Assembly: GCF_000016325.1 (NCBI RefSeq)
Contig: NC_009436.1
Location: 1,984,001-2,048,000, forward strand
DNA: 64,000 nt
From: Enterobacter sp. 638
Lineage (GTDB): Bacteria; Pseudomonadota; Gammaproteobacteria; Enterobacterales; Enterobacteriaceae
Direction: 5' to 3'
In this document: positions 40,786 to 49,591 of the stretch, piece after piece
How the letters are laid out: each line of letters begins with the position of its first letter
Position numbering within the stretch: position 1 is the first letter of the stretch
The notes under the pieces: generated by a model
What the model saw: the letters and a program-made list of their open reading frames with translations, nothing else
Databases searched by the model: none
What the model was told of the DNA's origin: nothing
Made by a program: the position numbers and the translations under genes

Positions 40786-41220
40786 TTACTGGCGCTTCAA
40801 ATATCCTTGACCCGCTGGGCTGTGCCATTCGCCGTTGCCATCTGACTTGAGAGTGATGCTGCGCGTTTTGAACACCAGATATAATTCGCCCTTATCGGTA
40901 ATGAACGGGACGTTAGCGGTTTCGATCGGGTTGCCATCAAACAGATAACTCTTTTTGCGTACCACCAGTTTTGGTAAACGCTGACCGTTAGCATTGAACA
41001 TTTGCCACGTGCCGAGGTAGGGCGTCACATCCATCTGACTCTGCGGGTGTGCGGCCTGGTTCTGGGCTTTGGTTTTATTGATGTCGCAGGTGCCATCGGC
41101 TTCGGTTAATTGGGTACAACCTGAGCGTTCCAGCTTTGCGCGGTATTTCGCGTCAATGGCATGTGCCGGTGCGGCAAGAATGGCTGCCAGGCTCATGAGT
41201 GCGATGAGTGTTTTTTTCAT
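40786..41220 (-). CDS. Hypothetical periplasmic protein
   Basis: The 144-residue product is not recognised. A signal peptide (KKTLIALMSLAAILAAPAHA) is followed by a mature domain of about 124 residues with two cysteines (SGCTQL and GTCDIN) that could form a disulfide. The C-terminal part is beta-rich (YLGTWQMF, LPKLVVRKKSYLF, LYLVFKTRSITL). It has its own terminator and is probably a monocistronic gene. Confidence 0.7.
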   Translation of the reverse strand: MKKTLIALMSLAAILAAPAHAIDAKYRAKLERSGCTQLTEADGTCDINKTKAQNQAAHPQSQMDVTPYLGTWQMFNANGQRLPKLVVRKKSYLFDGNPIETANVPFITDKGELYLVFKTRSITLKSDGNGEWHSPAGQGYLKRQ

Positions 41221-41343
41221 GTGTAGTCTCTCTTATTTTTCTCGTCGCGATAGCGACGAGCAGTGTCATATAGATTTACGCACATCTTTAGCTTGCACTA
41301 AATCCGCTTTAACGAGGGGAAGCAGCGGAAAGATAAGTCGGCG

Positions 41344-42606
41344 TTACCACGCATAAGCGGCACCCATGCCAGCCACAAAATCATTCTCCGTGGTCGCAGA
41401 GACGGTCAATTTAGTAACGACCTGCTGACCAATACGTGCTGATGCCCCGACTGCCAGACCTTGTTCGCCGTCATAGGTCCCGGCACCTGCGCCCATCGAG
41501 AAAGTTGAACCCTGAGAGACCTGCGGAATATTCGCCATTGCGGCAACACCAGCGATGCCTGCGGAAGCGTGCTTACGGTTGTTATCCACGGTATTTTTGA
41601 GATCGTTGAATTTGTTCCCATAGCCGCGATCGGCTTCCAGATCCTGAATTCGACTTTCATGGTTTTGTAGTTTTGTGGTGTTAGCTGCAACCCGTTTGTT
41701 CGTTGCGTCCAGTGCTTTGCGGTTTTTTTCAGTATTCGCATAAGCTGCATCAGCGCGTGACTGAGCATATGCGCCAGTGTCTTCTGCGTGCGCAACCCCG
41801 GACTGGAGAACCTGAAAATCCGTTTGTTCCTGAGTGGCGTTTTTCTGGATAGCGGTTCTGTTGCTCGTGATTTTTTGCTCATCTGCGTGCAGATCGCTCG
41901 CGCTGGCTTTACTCGCAATTTCATTATCCTGGCGAGTCTGATCGGCAGAATAAACGTTCTGATTCACTTTACCTGCCAGCGCGGTCGTGTTGATTTTGAT
42001 ATCGGTAGCGTTTTGATCGATAGCCGTTTTATTGGACGTAATCGAGGTGTCCTGCAGATCGTTGGTCTGCGTCAGATTGACCAGTTTGGCATCAGTGGTC
42101 TGTTTGTTCTGGTCGTAGTCGGTCTGATCCACTTTGTCATTCAGCGCGTTGGTATTTGCGACAATTGCAGTGTGATTGGCCTGGATATCCTGGTGGTTAA
42201 TACCCACAGCCATTCCGACGTCAGAGATGTGTTGATTTACCGCTGCCTGGTCTTGTGCATAATCGTTTATATCAACTTTGCGGCTCATTGCTGTGTCCTG
42301 ACGATCTTGATCCTGCTGGTAAGTAGTCTGATCCACTTTGGTAGTAATGTCCGCCTGGTTTGTCTCCACGTTAGAAACAATAGCGTTGAGATCGTAGAGA
42401 TAATTTTGCGTAAAGCCTACGCGAAACTGGGAATCATCCGTTCCCTCATAAAAATTGAACGTGCCCGTAACACCCTGAGGACTTTGGCTTGATGGAACAA
42501 AACTTCCCGCTGGCTCAGGATTCATCATCGGCATAAACGGCGCCGAGAGGGCGGAGGTTCCGGCTAAGGTGGCAAGAATAACCCCAGAAAGTATCGTCTT
42601 TTTCAT
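41344..42606 (-). CDS. Trimeric autotransporter adhesin (YadA-anchor)
   Basis: The 420-residue product has the layout of a type Vc adhesin. A signal peptide ends near SALSA; a short head region follows (about 45-70); then a coiled-coil stalk; then the YadA-like membrane anchor (about 335-420, GIAGVAAMANIPQVSQG to VAGMGAAYAW) with a C-terminal aromatic. The stalk repeats a motif KV[DN]QxxYxxDQ starting at residues 90, 110, 158 and 213, with a degenerate copy at 233. The head is small, so binding may be through the stalk. A ribbon-helix-helix gene precedes it on the same strand. Confidence 0.88.
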   Translation of the reverse strand: MKKTILSGVILATLAGTSALSAPFMPMMNPEPAGSFVPSSQSPQGVTGTFNFYEGTDDSQFRVGFTQNYLYDLNAIVSNVETNQADITTKVDQTTYQQDQDRQDTAMSRKVDINDYAQDQAAVNQHISDVGMAVGINHQDIQANHTAIVANTNALNDKVDQTDYDQNKQTTDAKLVNLTQTNDLQDTSITSNKTAIDQNATDIKINTTALAGKVNQNVYSADQTRQDNEIASKASASDLHADEQKITSNRTAIQKNATQEQTDFQVLQSGVAHAEDTGAYAQSRADAAYANTEKNRKALDATNKRVAANTTKLQNHESRIQDLEADRGYGNKFNDLKNTVDNNRKHASAGIAGVAAMANIPQVSQGSTFSMGAGAGTYDGEQGLAVGASARIGQQVVTKLTVSATTENDFVAGMGAAYAW

Positions 42607-42676
42607 GTGAAAACCTGTATCATTAACGTGAAAAGGTGCTAACCCGGTTCGTTTGGTCGCGGATGGGTTAACGTTT

Positions 42677-42886
42677 TTATTCAGCCGCTGGCTCTGTCTG
42701 GCGGCTTTTTCTATGAAGCGCTAAGGCTTCTGCAATAATTTCCTGCTTGCTTTGCCGCGTCTCAAACGCGGTCTCTCTCACGTATTCGACGAGACTCGAC
42801 TCAATCCTTGCGCTTAACATTTTCAGGTCTGCATCCTTTGCAGTTCCCCGCGGGAATCTTTTGTCCGGATAATCACGGGATGGCAT
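42677..42886 (-). CDS. Ribbon-helix-helix (CopG-like) small protein
   Basis: The 69-residue product looks like a ribbon-helix-helix DNA-binding protein. A basic N-terminus is followed by a beta-strand (KMLSARIESS), helix A (LVEYVRETAFET) and helix B (SKQEIIAEALALHRKS). The ATG at 42886 has GGAG about 10 bases upstream; a longer frame from 42952 lacks this. It is 70 bases upstream of the adhesin gene on the same strand, so it may control it. The target is unknown. Confidence 0.6.
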   Translation of the reverse strand: MPSRDYPDKRFPRGTAKDADLKMLSARIESSLVEYVRETAFETRQSKQEIIAEALALHRKSRQTEPAAE

Positions 42887-43868
42887 AGAAATACTCTCCA
42901 AAGGTTGTCTTGTTAATTCGTGCTGTGAAATATGCGAGGGCAATGAAATCAAGTCAACTTTGGCTAAAACGTTGGAAATTCGTATCTAATCGGTTAAAAA
43001 AGCGCACTATTCTGAAGCAATGCTTCGTGTGAAAGGAGAGGGGGTTGAATACGGAAAAGCATAAAAATGAACCGCAGTACTCATTTTGTTTTGCATAGCG
43101 TGTAAACGATTTCACAAACGCTTTGAACCGACGTTTCACTAACGATAGCGAATCTTTCGTATCAACAATGAATTACGTTTTTTAAAACGGTGCAAAAATA
43201 ATTATGAAATAAAGCGATTTATGCAGATAGGTGAGTATTTATGCATTTTATTGCAAATTTAAAGCGCGGATGAATCCTGGCCGCCCTGTTCTATTTATGT
43301 TTTATCCGTAACATTTATGCAAAAAAGAGTGATGAAACTAACGCGAAAATAAGCACGAAATGTTCATTTAGTTTGATATTTGTCAGTTTTGAAGTGATGG
43401 GTTTATTTTTTATAAGTGATTTTAATGTATGCATTTGATGTTTTTTTTAGTGAGCTTTAAGTGTTTAATAAGTGATTATTTAGTTTGATTGTCTGTTTTG
43501 GATTTTAAGCATTCCAACATGCGTGGATTGAGATATAAAACACGTTATGTGAGTTGTTGCTGAACGAGATTTAACGTAGCCATTAAACAGAGTTTTAGAA
43601 AAACGGTGAAGATGAGAATGAAAATCACACTGGTGAAGTGTTCTGCAATGCGAAAAAAGTGACTACAACGTAGCGACACTTACAGAATTCAAGAACATGT
43701 TAATGCTTTTTCTTTTTGGAAGGGGATTGCATATCTAAAGTTGTTCATTTTTTCTTTCAGAAGTGCATAAACCCTTTCACAGTAGTGATACCAAAGTGTT
43801 GGCGGTGACTATCCATTTAGTTTCTTGTGTTATCATTACCCGGTTGCAACTTGCGGGAAGTGAATTAC
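42887..43868. other. Long AT-rich noncoding region
   Basis: About 980 bases between the ribbon-helix-helix gene and the 285-residue protein gene have no supported gene. The stretch 43140-43830 is strikingly AT-rich, with many T-tracts (TTTATTTTTTATAAG, GATGTTTTTTTTAG). This is unlike its neighbours and typical of horizontally acquired DNA or H-NS-silenced control regions. A short frame at 42954-43139 has no ribosome-binding site. Confidence 0.6.
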
Positions 43869-44726
43869 ATGCATCACATTTTCTTAGAATTTACCGAGCT
43901 TGAACCTGGCGTGAAGTCAGTTGAAGACCTGAAATATGTTATTCGTGATGAAAAGCAGACAGCCTTCGTCATGAGCGCCGTTGTCGCGCGTTTTATCAAA
44001 GATGCACTGATCATGAACCAGACGATTATCAGCCTTAAAAACTGCCGTTTCGCCTTTGAGGGTGGGGCTGAGTTTGTTGAGTTCGACAATAAAGGAAAGT
44101 CTAAAATCTACACGGAACAGCCAGACTGGTTTATCACTCCGGGAGCGTTCGCTCGTTCGCAGTGGCTGGTTAATCATGAACTCCACGACCTGGCAACACC
44201 GCAATTTATCTCCACCTTTATCGATATGTTCCCAGATGTGAAAAAACGTCGGGAGCACTGCAACATCCTGTTTAACCTGCAACTGGATGATGTTAATTCG
44301 CAGAGTAAAACGCTTTTAACGACCGGCAAACCGGGCAACAAAACCCGCAATAGCACCAAACCGAAGATCGTGGATTTGGGATCGTACGAGCTGTTCAGTC
44401 AGTTTTTTGCGCGCCTGAAAAACGCCGTTGATGCTGATATCTTCCCGACCGTGCAGGTTTTAACCGGCATTGATGACGTCGCTAAAGTGCCTGCCACGCT
44501 CAAGAACGCCGCACGTACATGGTTTAAAGCCATCTCTTCCGAGCTACCGCCAAACAGTAAAAGAGTGGGGGCAGGGAACTCCGCGCTTTTCTGCGCGCCT
44601 GTTCGCCAGCAAATCCAGCAAATTGAAGCCTATGGGGTTGAGCGCTATTACCAGTATCTGTCTAAAACGATCGCTGAGGCTGGTGAACAATTCATCACGG
44701 ATTTTGACGTCAAATTCCCCGCCTGA
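43869..44726 (+). CDS. Hypothetical protein of 285 residues
   Basis: I do not recognise this protein. It has no signal peptide or membrane helix and looks cytosolic, with mixed alpha/beta composition. A basic, polar linker of about residues 150-170 (SKTLLTTGKPGNKTRNSTKP) may separate two domains. Start chosen at 43869 (MHHIFLEFTE) because GCGGGAAG lies 8-9 bases upstream. Preceding DNA is AT-rich and the gene itself is of normal composition. It is alone on its strand, facing the ABM gene. Confidence 0.6.
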   Translation: MHHIFLEFTELEPGVKSVEDLKYVIRDEKQTAFVMSAVVARFIKDALIMNQTIISLKNCRFAFEGGAEFVEFDNKGKSKIYTEQPDWFITPGAFARSQWLVNHELHDLATPQFISTFIDMFPDVKKRREHCNILFNLQLDDVNSQSKTLLTTGKPGNKTRNSTKPKIVDLGSYELFSQFFARLKNAVDADIFPTVQVLTGIDDVAKVPATLKNAARTWFKAISSELPPNSKRVGAGNSALFCAPVRQQIQQIEAYGVERYYQYLSKTIAEAGEQFITDFDVKFPA

Positions 44727-44794
44727 TTTCGCACCGGTGACGCAGCCAGATAGCTGCGCACCGTTGCATCAGGATTGATCATGCCGCAGACGGT

Positions 44795-45082
44795 TTACGC
44801 AACGCTGTTCATGAAAATAAAGGTCGCTTTTTTGCGCTCGTACTGATTTATCAGGGGCACAAGGCGTCTGAAGTGTTCACTCGCGCAATGGGCATCCAGC
44901 GCCGCGCGGTCAGGCCACTCTTCTACGAAAATAAAATGCCCGGCATCGTTCTCATCCACATACAAGTCATATGCGATGCACAGTGGCTCCAGCCTCGTCG
45001 CTTCAACCAGTTCGCGATAAAGCGGAAGCACGATCTCTACGGCCTCCGGCTGCATAAAATCTTCGGCAATCACTTTTAGCAT
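44795..45082 (-). CDS. Antibiotic biosynthesis monooxygenase (ABM) domain protein
   Basis: The 95-residue product is a small dimeric alpha/beta-barrel (ABM) protein of the putative quinol monooxygenase type. Typical motifs are LYRELVEATRLEPLCIAYDL, FIFVEEWPDRAALDAHCASEHF and the paired beta-strand end. Many such proteins act on quinones or have no proven activity. An SOS-type LexA palindrome lies about 120 bases upstream (45204-45223), with no other gene between. Confidence 0.82.
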   Translation of the reverse strand: MLKVIAEDFMQPEAVEIVLPLYRELVEATRLEPLCIAYDLYVDENDAGHFIFVEEWPDRAALDAHCASEHFRRLVPLINQYERKKATFIFMNSVA

Positions 45083-45203
45083 GTTGGTTCCTTAACGGGT
45101 CCCGGTCGATCCGGCGGGACGTTGCTCATTTAAAATCAGTGTGACTTCAACGGATTGATTCTATCGAATAGTCATCGGCACGATCTGTTCGGTAAAATCA
45201 AAT

Positions 45204-45223
45204 AACTGTATTTATATACAGTT
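45204..45223. promoter_or_regulatory. LexA (SOS) box without an obvious SOS gene
   Basis: AACTGTATTTATATACAGTT is a perfect inverted repeat (8-bp arms, 4-base centre). It contains CTGT-N8-ACAG with the AT-rich core of the LexA consensus. The nearest downstream gene is the ABM gene at 45082 on the minus strand. No convincing gene follows on the plus strand. Confidence 0.7.
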
Positions 45224-45344
45224 AATGGCAGGTAAGCAATGATCAGTCATCTTTTGCGATGACTTCAACACCATCATGAAGAGACCTTTCTTTCTGGATC
45301 GTGTGTCGTGCGGCTTTCTCAGCCCAGTAGGGATAGATGCGAAA

Positions 45345-45370
45345 AGCCAACAGATCCGTTGGCTTGATTT
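45345..45370. terminator. Terminator after the ProC-like gene
   Basis: The 7-bp stem AGCCAAC/GTTGGCT with loop AGATCC is flanked by TTGATTTTT on the plus side and TTTTCGC on the minus side. It sits just past the stop codon at 45372. Confidence 0.65.
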
Positions 45371-45371
45371 T

Positions 45372-46154
45372 TCAGGGTAGCGTCTTTTTTGAGTGTTCTT
45401 GTATCGCCGACAAAGCCCTCTCAGAGGCGATAATCCAGGGTTTTAGCGCCTGCATCTGGCTAAGAATTTCAAGCCCTTCCCGTGTAAAATGCCCGGAGAG
45501 TGCCATCTCTTTACCCAGATCATCCAGTCGCGCAGACTCTTTGTATTCTGCATACTGCACGACGTCTTTTAATCCATTGAGCACCAGTCGGCGCGCAATA
45601 TCTTCTGTCAGCCCTTTCTGTACAAACCAGCGCTGCAACCCTTCGGCGAGATAATAGTACCCGCTGTTCATACCCATACTTACCGTAGCCAACTCAAATT
45701 CTGATTCGTCAGTAAACACCATTAACTCGCCTACTCGCGCAAACAGCTGCTGAATAGGATTGTCGGCAGCCGTTAGGATGACCGTCGAGGTATTCATTTC
45801 AGCGGTGAACGTTAGGCTCAGCCTGACGCAATCCGTATGCCCGAATAAATCACGCAGACGCTGAATGGAGGTGCCAGGCACAAGAGAAATCAGGGTTTGC
45901 GTGCCGCGCAACTGTACCTGAGGCGCAATGTCATGCAGGGAATCAGAATCCCCGCCGATAAGAATGATATCAACTTCATCGACGACATTCTGGTAACTGT
46001 CCGGCGTCCAGCAGGGCAGATCGATTGCTAGTTTTTGCGCCCGTTCGTTGTTTGCGCAAAAAAGAAATACCTGCGACTCTGGAACGGCACGAAACAGTCC
46101 CCGCACTAGTTTTTCAGTGAACGCATCCACATTTAGAATACCTATCCTTTGCAT
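45372..46154 (-). CDS. ProC-like (pyrroline-5-carboxylate reductase-related) protein
   Basis: The 260-residue product resembles pyrroline-5-carboxylate reductases in length and layout: an N-terminal Rossmann-like half (MQRIGILNVDAF; DIILIGGDSDSLHDIAPQV) and a helical C-terminal dimerisation half (MGMNSGYYYLAEGLQRWFVQ; GLTEDIARRLVLNGL). The usual glycine-rich GxGxxA loop is not conserved (GILNVDAF), so cofactor use is doubtful. GGGGG precedes the ATG at 46154. It follows the efflux outer-membrane gene by 92 bases on the same strand. Confidence 0.6.
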   Translation of the reverse strand: MQRIGILNVDAFTEKLVRGLFRAVPESQVFLFCANNERAQKLAIDLPCWTPDSYQNVVDEVDIILIGGDSDSLHDIAPQVQLRGTQTLISLVPGTSIQRLRDLFGHTDCVRLSLTFTAEMNTSTVILTAADNPIQQLFARVGELMVFTDESEFELATVSMGMNSGYYYLAEGLQRWFVQKGLTEDIARRLVLNGLKDVVQYAEYKESARLDDLGKEMALSGHFTREGLEILSQMQALKPWIIASERALSAIQEHSKKTLP

Positions 46155-46246
46155 CCGTCCCCCTGGTATCAGTGTCATTTCGTCATATTTTCAACGGCCT
46201 AAGGTGTTGCTCTCGTGTGCTGCGGCATATTGAGGTGCATTGCGCC

Positions 46247-47704
46247 TTACAGCGTCTTTTTGTCAACTTCTGGCGGCTGCCAGCCTCCTCCGAGCGCTCT
46301 GAATGTCGCGACAGCGGCGCGGGCAGAGTCTGTCTGGGCTTGCGCTCTGGCGTCGGAAGCCTGCAAAAGGGTTTCATCGTTGCGCAGGACGTCAATCAGA
46401 CTTGCTGTTCCTTGCTGGAAGGCGACAAAAGACGACTGGCGGGCACTGGCAAGGGCGGATTCACCGTTGGTCAGGGTGGTGGCTTGTGATTCACTGTTGA
46501 CCAGAGCGGAGAAGGCATTTTCGACGTCTTCGGTGGCGTGTAATACCGACAGGCGATAGGCGGCGAGTGCTTCAGCTTCCTGGCCATTTGCCTGATCAAT
46601 CTCGGCGTTGATCCGCCCGAAATCGAAAAGCCGCCAGCGCAATCCCAGCACGCCCGCAGACTGACTGGCACTGCCGGAGAAGAGGTTGTTGCTCGATATG
46701 GCCGTTGCGCTGCCGAGCAACGCACTGAGTGAAAACGTCGGATAATACTCGCTGACGGCGACGCCGATGCGTGCACTTGAGGCGGCGAGATGGCGCTCCG
46801 CCACGATGATGTCGGGCCTGCGACGCAACAGATCGGCAGGTGTGCCTGTTGAGGTTATTTGCGGCGCTTGCGGAATGACCCCCGGCGAGTCTAACTGAGC
46901 ACGATGTGTGCCGGGAGGCGTGCCGAGCATAACGTCTAAGGCATTCATGGCGGCATCAAGCCCCGTTCGCAGCGCCGGGACGATAGCCTGAACTTGCGCC
47001 AGTTCCCCTTCAGTCTGGCGAACCTGATACTCGGGAGCCAGCCCTTTGCGGTGGAGGAGCTGGACTTTTTCCAGCAGCGCTTGTTGCGTCCTGACCTTTT
47101 TCTCAGCGATTGCCAGTCGGGCCTGTAATCCGCGCAGGGTAATATAGATATCGGCAGTCTGAGCGGCGACGGCCAGGCGAGTGGCGACGACGCCCGCTTC
47201 AGAGGCCTGATAGTCAGCCAGCGCCGCCTGGCGACCGCGTCGCAGTCCGCCGAAAACATCAATTTCCCAGGTTGCGTTCAGATCGGTTTCATAGCTATTG
47301 CCGTAGCGACTATAATCCGGCGTCGAGCTAAGAACTTGACCCAGTGGGGTCTCTACGGACTGATGCGCACGTGCTGCTTGCCCGCTGATGTTACCCGATG
47401 GCAGCAGGGCGGCGGTGGCGTTACCCAGTCCGGCACGGCTCTGGGCCATGCGCGCGGTTGCCTGGGCGAGATCGAGATTCTGTGCCAGAGCGTCCATAAC
47501 GAACTGACTTAACAGGGGATCGCCGAAGCCGTCCCACCACACGGCAAAACGGGCGGGTCTGGAAGCGGTTCTCTGCTGGACGGCAGACTGCGCCTGATAG
47601 CGTTCCGCAAGGGGCGCATCTGGGCGCTGATAATCCGGTCCGACGGCACAACCCGCCAGTAAACCGGCGCTCACCATGAGTGTAAGAGTACGTAGGGGTA
47701 ACAT
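46247..47704 (-). CDS. RND efflux outer-membrane lipoprotein (NodT family)
   Basis: This TolC-like outer-membrane channel completes the RND pump encoded divergently. The product from 47704 has 485 residues. The signal peptide has lipobox LLAGC with Cys19, followed by the family start AVGPDYQRPDAPL. The two OEP repeats are seen through DLAQATARMAQSRAGLG and the C-terminal SVLHATEDVENAFSALV. It is transcribed away from tetR, and the TetR operator at 47732-47755 covers its promoter. In many RND operons the channel gene follows the pump; here it is split off. Confidence 0.92.
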   Translation of the reverse strand: MLPLRTLTLMVSAGLLAGCAVGPDYQRPDAPLAERYQAQSAVQQRTASRPARFAVWWDGFGDPLLSQFVMDALAQNLDLAQATARMAQSRAGLGNATAALLPSGNISGQAARAHQSVETPLGQVLSSTPDYSRYGNSYETDLNATWEIDVFGGLRRGRQAALADYQASEAGVVATRLAVAAQTADIYITLRGLQARLAIAEKKVRTQQALLEKVQLLHRKGLAPEYQVRQTEGELAQVQAIVPALRTGLDAAMNALDVMLGTPPGTHRAQLDSPGVIPQAPQITSTGTPADLLRRRPDIIVAERHLAASSARIGVAVSEYYPTFSLSALLGSATAISSNNLFSGSASQSAGVLGLRWRLFDFGRINAEIDQANGQEAEALAAYRLSVLHATEDVENAFSALVNSESQATTLTNGESALASARQSSFVAFQQGTASLIDVLRNDETLLQASDARAQAQTDSARAAVATFRALGGGWQPPEVDKKTL

Positions 47705-47731
47705 TAATGTCTCTTGAGGCAATGTTAAGTT

Positions 47732-47755
47732 GTGACCACATTACCAAATGGTCAC
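47732..47755. promoter_or_regulatory. TetR-family operator 1 (channel gene / tetR)
   Basis: The perfect inverted repeat GTGACCA-N10-TGGTCAC lies between the divergent channel gene and tetR. The same layout recurs at 48411-48434 before the adaptor gene, each preceded by AGTT. Two copies in front of genes of one system indicate binding sites of the adjacent TetR regulator. Confidence 0.8.
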
Positions 47756-47793
47756 TCGTTGTCAATCGTGGCTCATTGAGCTAAGCTGAAAAA

Positions 47794-48408
47794 ATGACTA
47801 AACAGACAAATGATCTTCTTACGCGGGGCCCCTCTGACCACAGTGTCCGTGACCAGGTTGTGGAGGCGGCTACCGCTCATTTCGGGCATTTTGGCTACGA
47901 AAAAACAACCGTGTCAGATTTGGCAAAAGCGATAGGCTTTTCCAAAGCGTATATTTATAAATTTTTCGATTCCAAGCAGGCGATTGGCGAAGTGATTTGT
48001 GCGAACAGGTTGTCGCAAATAGCTGAAATCGTTAACAACGCGCTCGCGGATGTGCCGACGGCCTCTGAGAAGCTGCGGCGTTTGTTGAGAACGTTGACTG
48101 AAGCCGGAACGGATCTGTTTTTTCACGATCGCATGCTGTATGACATTGCCGCCGTTGCTTCCCGGGATAACTGGCCCTCTGCCGTGGCGCATCAGGCGCG
48201 CCTTCGCCAACTGATACAGGAGATCATCCTGGAAGGGCGTCAGGCCGGGGAGTTTGAGCGAAAAACACCGCTTGATGAGGCTGCCGAGGCTATTTATCTG
48301 GTCATGCGTCCCTACATTTGCCCGTTACAGCTGCAATACAACCTTGATTCCGCACCTGCCGCCGCCGTCCTGCTGTCGTCATTGATACTGAGAAGTTTAT
48401 CACCGTAG
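47794..48408 (+). CDS. TetR-family regulator of the RND system
   Basis: The 204-residue product has a TetR N-terminal domain with HTH near residues 37-60 (TTVSDLAKAIGFSKAYIYKF, then FDSK). A ligand-binding helical domain follows. It lies between the divergent channel gene and the adaptor and pump genes, and both flanking promoters carry the same palindrome. It is therefore almost certainly the local repressor and probably represses itself through operator 1. Confidence 0.92.
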   Translation: MTKQTNDLLTRGPSDHSVRDQVVEAATAHFGHFGYEKTTVSDLAKAIGFSKAYIYKFFDSKQAIGEVICANRLSQIAEIVNNALADVPTASEKLRRLLRTLTEAGTDLFFHDRMLYDIAAVASRDNWPSAVAHQARLRQLIQEIILEGRQAGEFERKTPLDEAAEAIYLVMRPYICPLQLQYNLDSAPAAAVLLSSLILRSLSP

Positions 48409-48410
48409 TT

Positions 48411-48434
48411 GTGACTATTGACTTAATTGGTCAC
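48411..48434 (+). promoter_or_regulatory. TetR-family operator 2 (adaptor/pump promoter)
   Basis: GTGACTA-N10-TGGTCAC matches operator 1 at 13 of 14 arm positions. A -35-like TTGACT (48418-48423) lies inside the spacer, so bound repressor would cover the adaptor promoter. It begins two bases after the tetR stop codon. Confidence 0.78.
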
Positions 48435-48481
48435 TTGAAAGAGTATGCGGGTACTGTCCTGTTAAATAATTAAGGTACCCC

Positions 48482-49591
48482 ATGCTCCGGCTTAAACCCG
48501 CCACTTTTGCTGTTTGTCTGTTGCCGCTTGCCCTGGTGGCCTGCGGTGACGCTTCCAGCACCGACGATCCCCGTACGCAGCCTCCTCTGGTGAGGTCTGC
48601 AACCGTCGTGAGCGCTGTCGATTCCTCCCGCGCCTTCACCGGTGTCGTGGTCGCCCGGATTCAAAGCGACCTCGGTTTCAGGGTGCAAGGCAAAATCATT
48701 GAACGTATGGTTGATACCGGCCAGACCGTTAAACGCGGCCAGCCGTTGATGCGTCTGGATCCTATCGACCTGGGCCTGCAGGCGCAGGCGCAGCAGCAGG
48801 CAGTAGCGGCTGCACGCGCCCGTGCAAAACAAGCGATTGATGACGAGGCGCGTTACCGCGGGCTGGTCTCAGCAGGGGCGGTGTCGGCATCGGCCTACGA
48901 TCAGATTAAGGCCGCCGCCAATACGGCCAAAGCCGAACTGAGTGCGGCTCAGGCACAGGCGAATGTGGCGCAAAACGCAACGGGCTACGCCGTGCTACTG
49001 GCCGACGCCGACGGCGTGGTGATGGAGACGCTGGCGGAACCGGGTCAGGTTGTCAGTGCGGGTCAGGCGGTGGTTCGTCTGGCAAGATCAGGGCAGCGCG
49101 AGGCCATCGTGCAGCTACCCGAGACGTTACGTCCGGCTCGCGGAAGCGAGGCCGAGGCCACCCTGTATGGTACGGGAAAACGCTCCTCTCCTGCAAAACT
49201 GCGTCTGCTTTCCGACGCCGCCGATCCGGTGACGCGCACTTTTGAAGCGAGATATGTCCTTGAAGGAACGCTGGCAAGTGCACCGCTCGGATCGACCGTT
49301 ACGCTGCACATTGCAGACGATCGCGCCGCCGCCCCAGTGATGCAGGTACCTTTAGCCGCCCTCTATGATCCAGGAAAAGGGCCGGGTGTCTGGCGCATTT
49401 CAGGCAAACCCGCCAAAGTGTCATGGCAATCCGTTCAGGTGCTGGGATTAGGTGACGATGCTGCCAGGATAACCGGTAGCCTCAAACCGGGTGAGCAGGT
49501 GGTCGCTCTTGGCGCACATCTACTGCATGACGGAGAGGCCGTTCGCATGGCTGCACAGAGCGGATCCAGCACCGCCGGGAGTCAGCCATGA
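48482..49591 (+). CDS. RND efflux periplasmic adaptor lipoprotein
   Basis: This membrane-fusion protein bridges the pump and the outer-membrane channel. The product has 369 residues. The signal peptide ends in lipobox LVAC with Cys21. The lipoyl half-motifs are GFRVQGKIIERMVDTGQTVK and VVMETLAEPGQVVSAGQAVV; between them is an Ala-rich alpha-hairpin (about 95-165). The C-terminal barrel ends with LKPGEQVVALGAHLLHDGE. It overlaps the pump gene by four bases. Confidence 0.93.
   Translation: MLRLKPATFAVCLLPLALVACGDASSTDDPRTQPPLVRSATVVSAVDSSRAFTGVVVARIQSDLGFRVQGKIIERMVDTGQTVKRGQPLMRLDPIDLGLQAQAQQQAVAAARARAKQAIDDEARYRGLVSAGAVSASAYDQIKAAANTAKAELSAAQAQANVAQNATGYAVLLADADGVVMETLAEPGQVVSAGQAVVRLARSGQREAIVQLPETLRPARGSEAEATLYGTGKRSSPAKLRLLSDAADPVTRTFEARYVLEGTLASAPLGSTVTLHIADDRAAAPVMQVPLAALYDPGKGPGVWRISGKPAKVSWQSVQVLGLGDDAARITGSLKPGEQVVALGAHLLHDGEAVRMAAQSGSSTAGSQP

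Noticed and set aside
42954-43139. 61-codon minus-strand frame upstream of the RHH gene
   Set aside because: It has no Shine-Dalgarno sequence and a Phe/Arg-rich composition from AT-rich DNA; probably noncoding.
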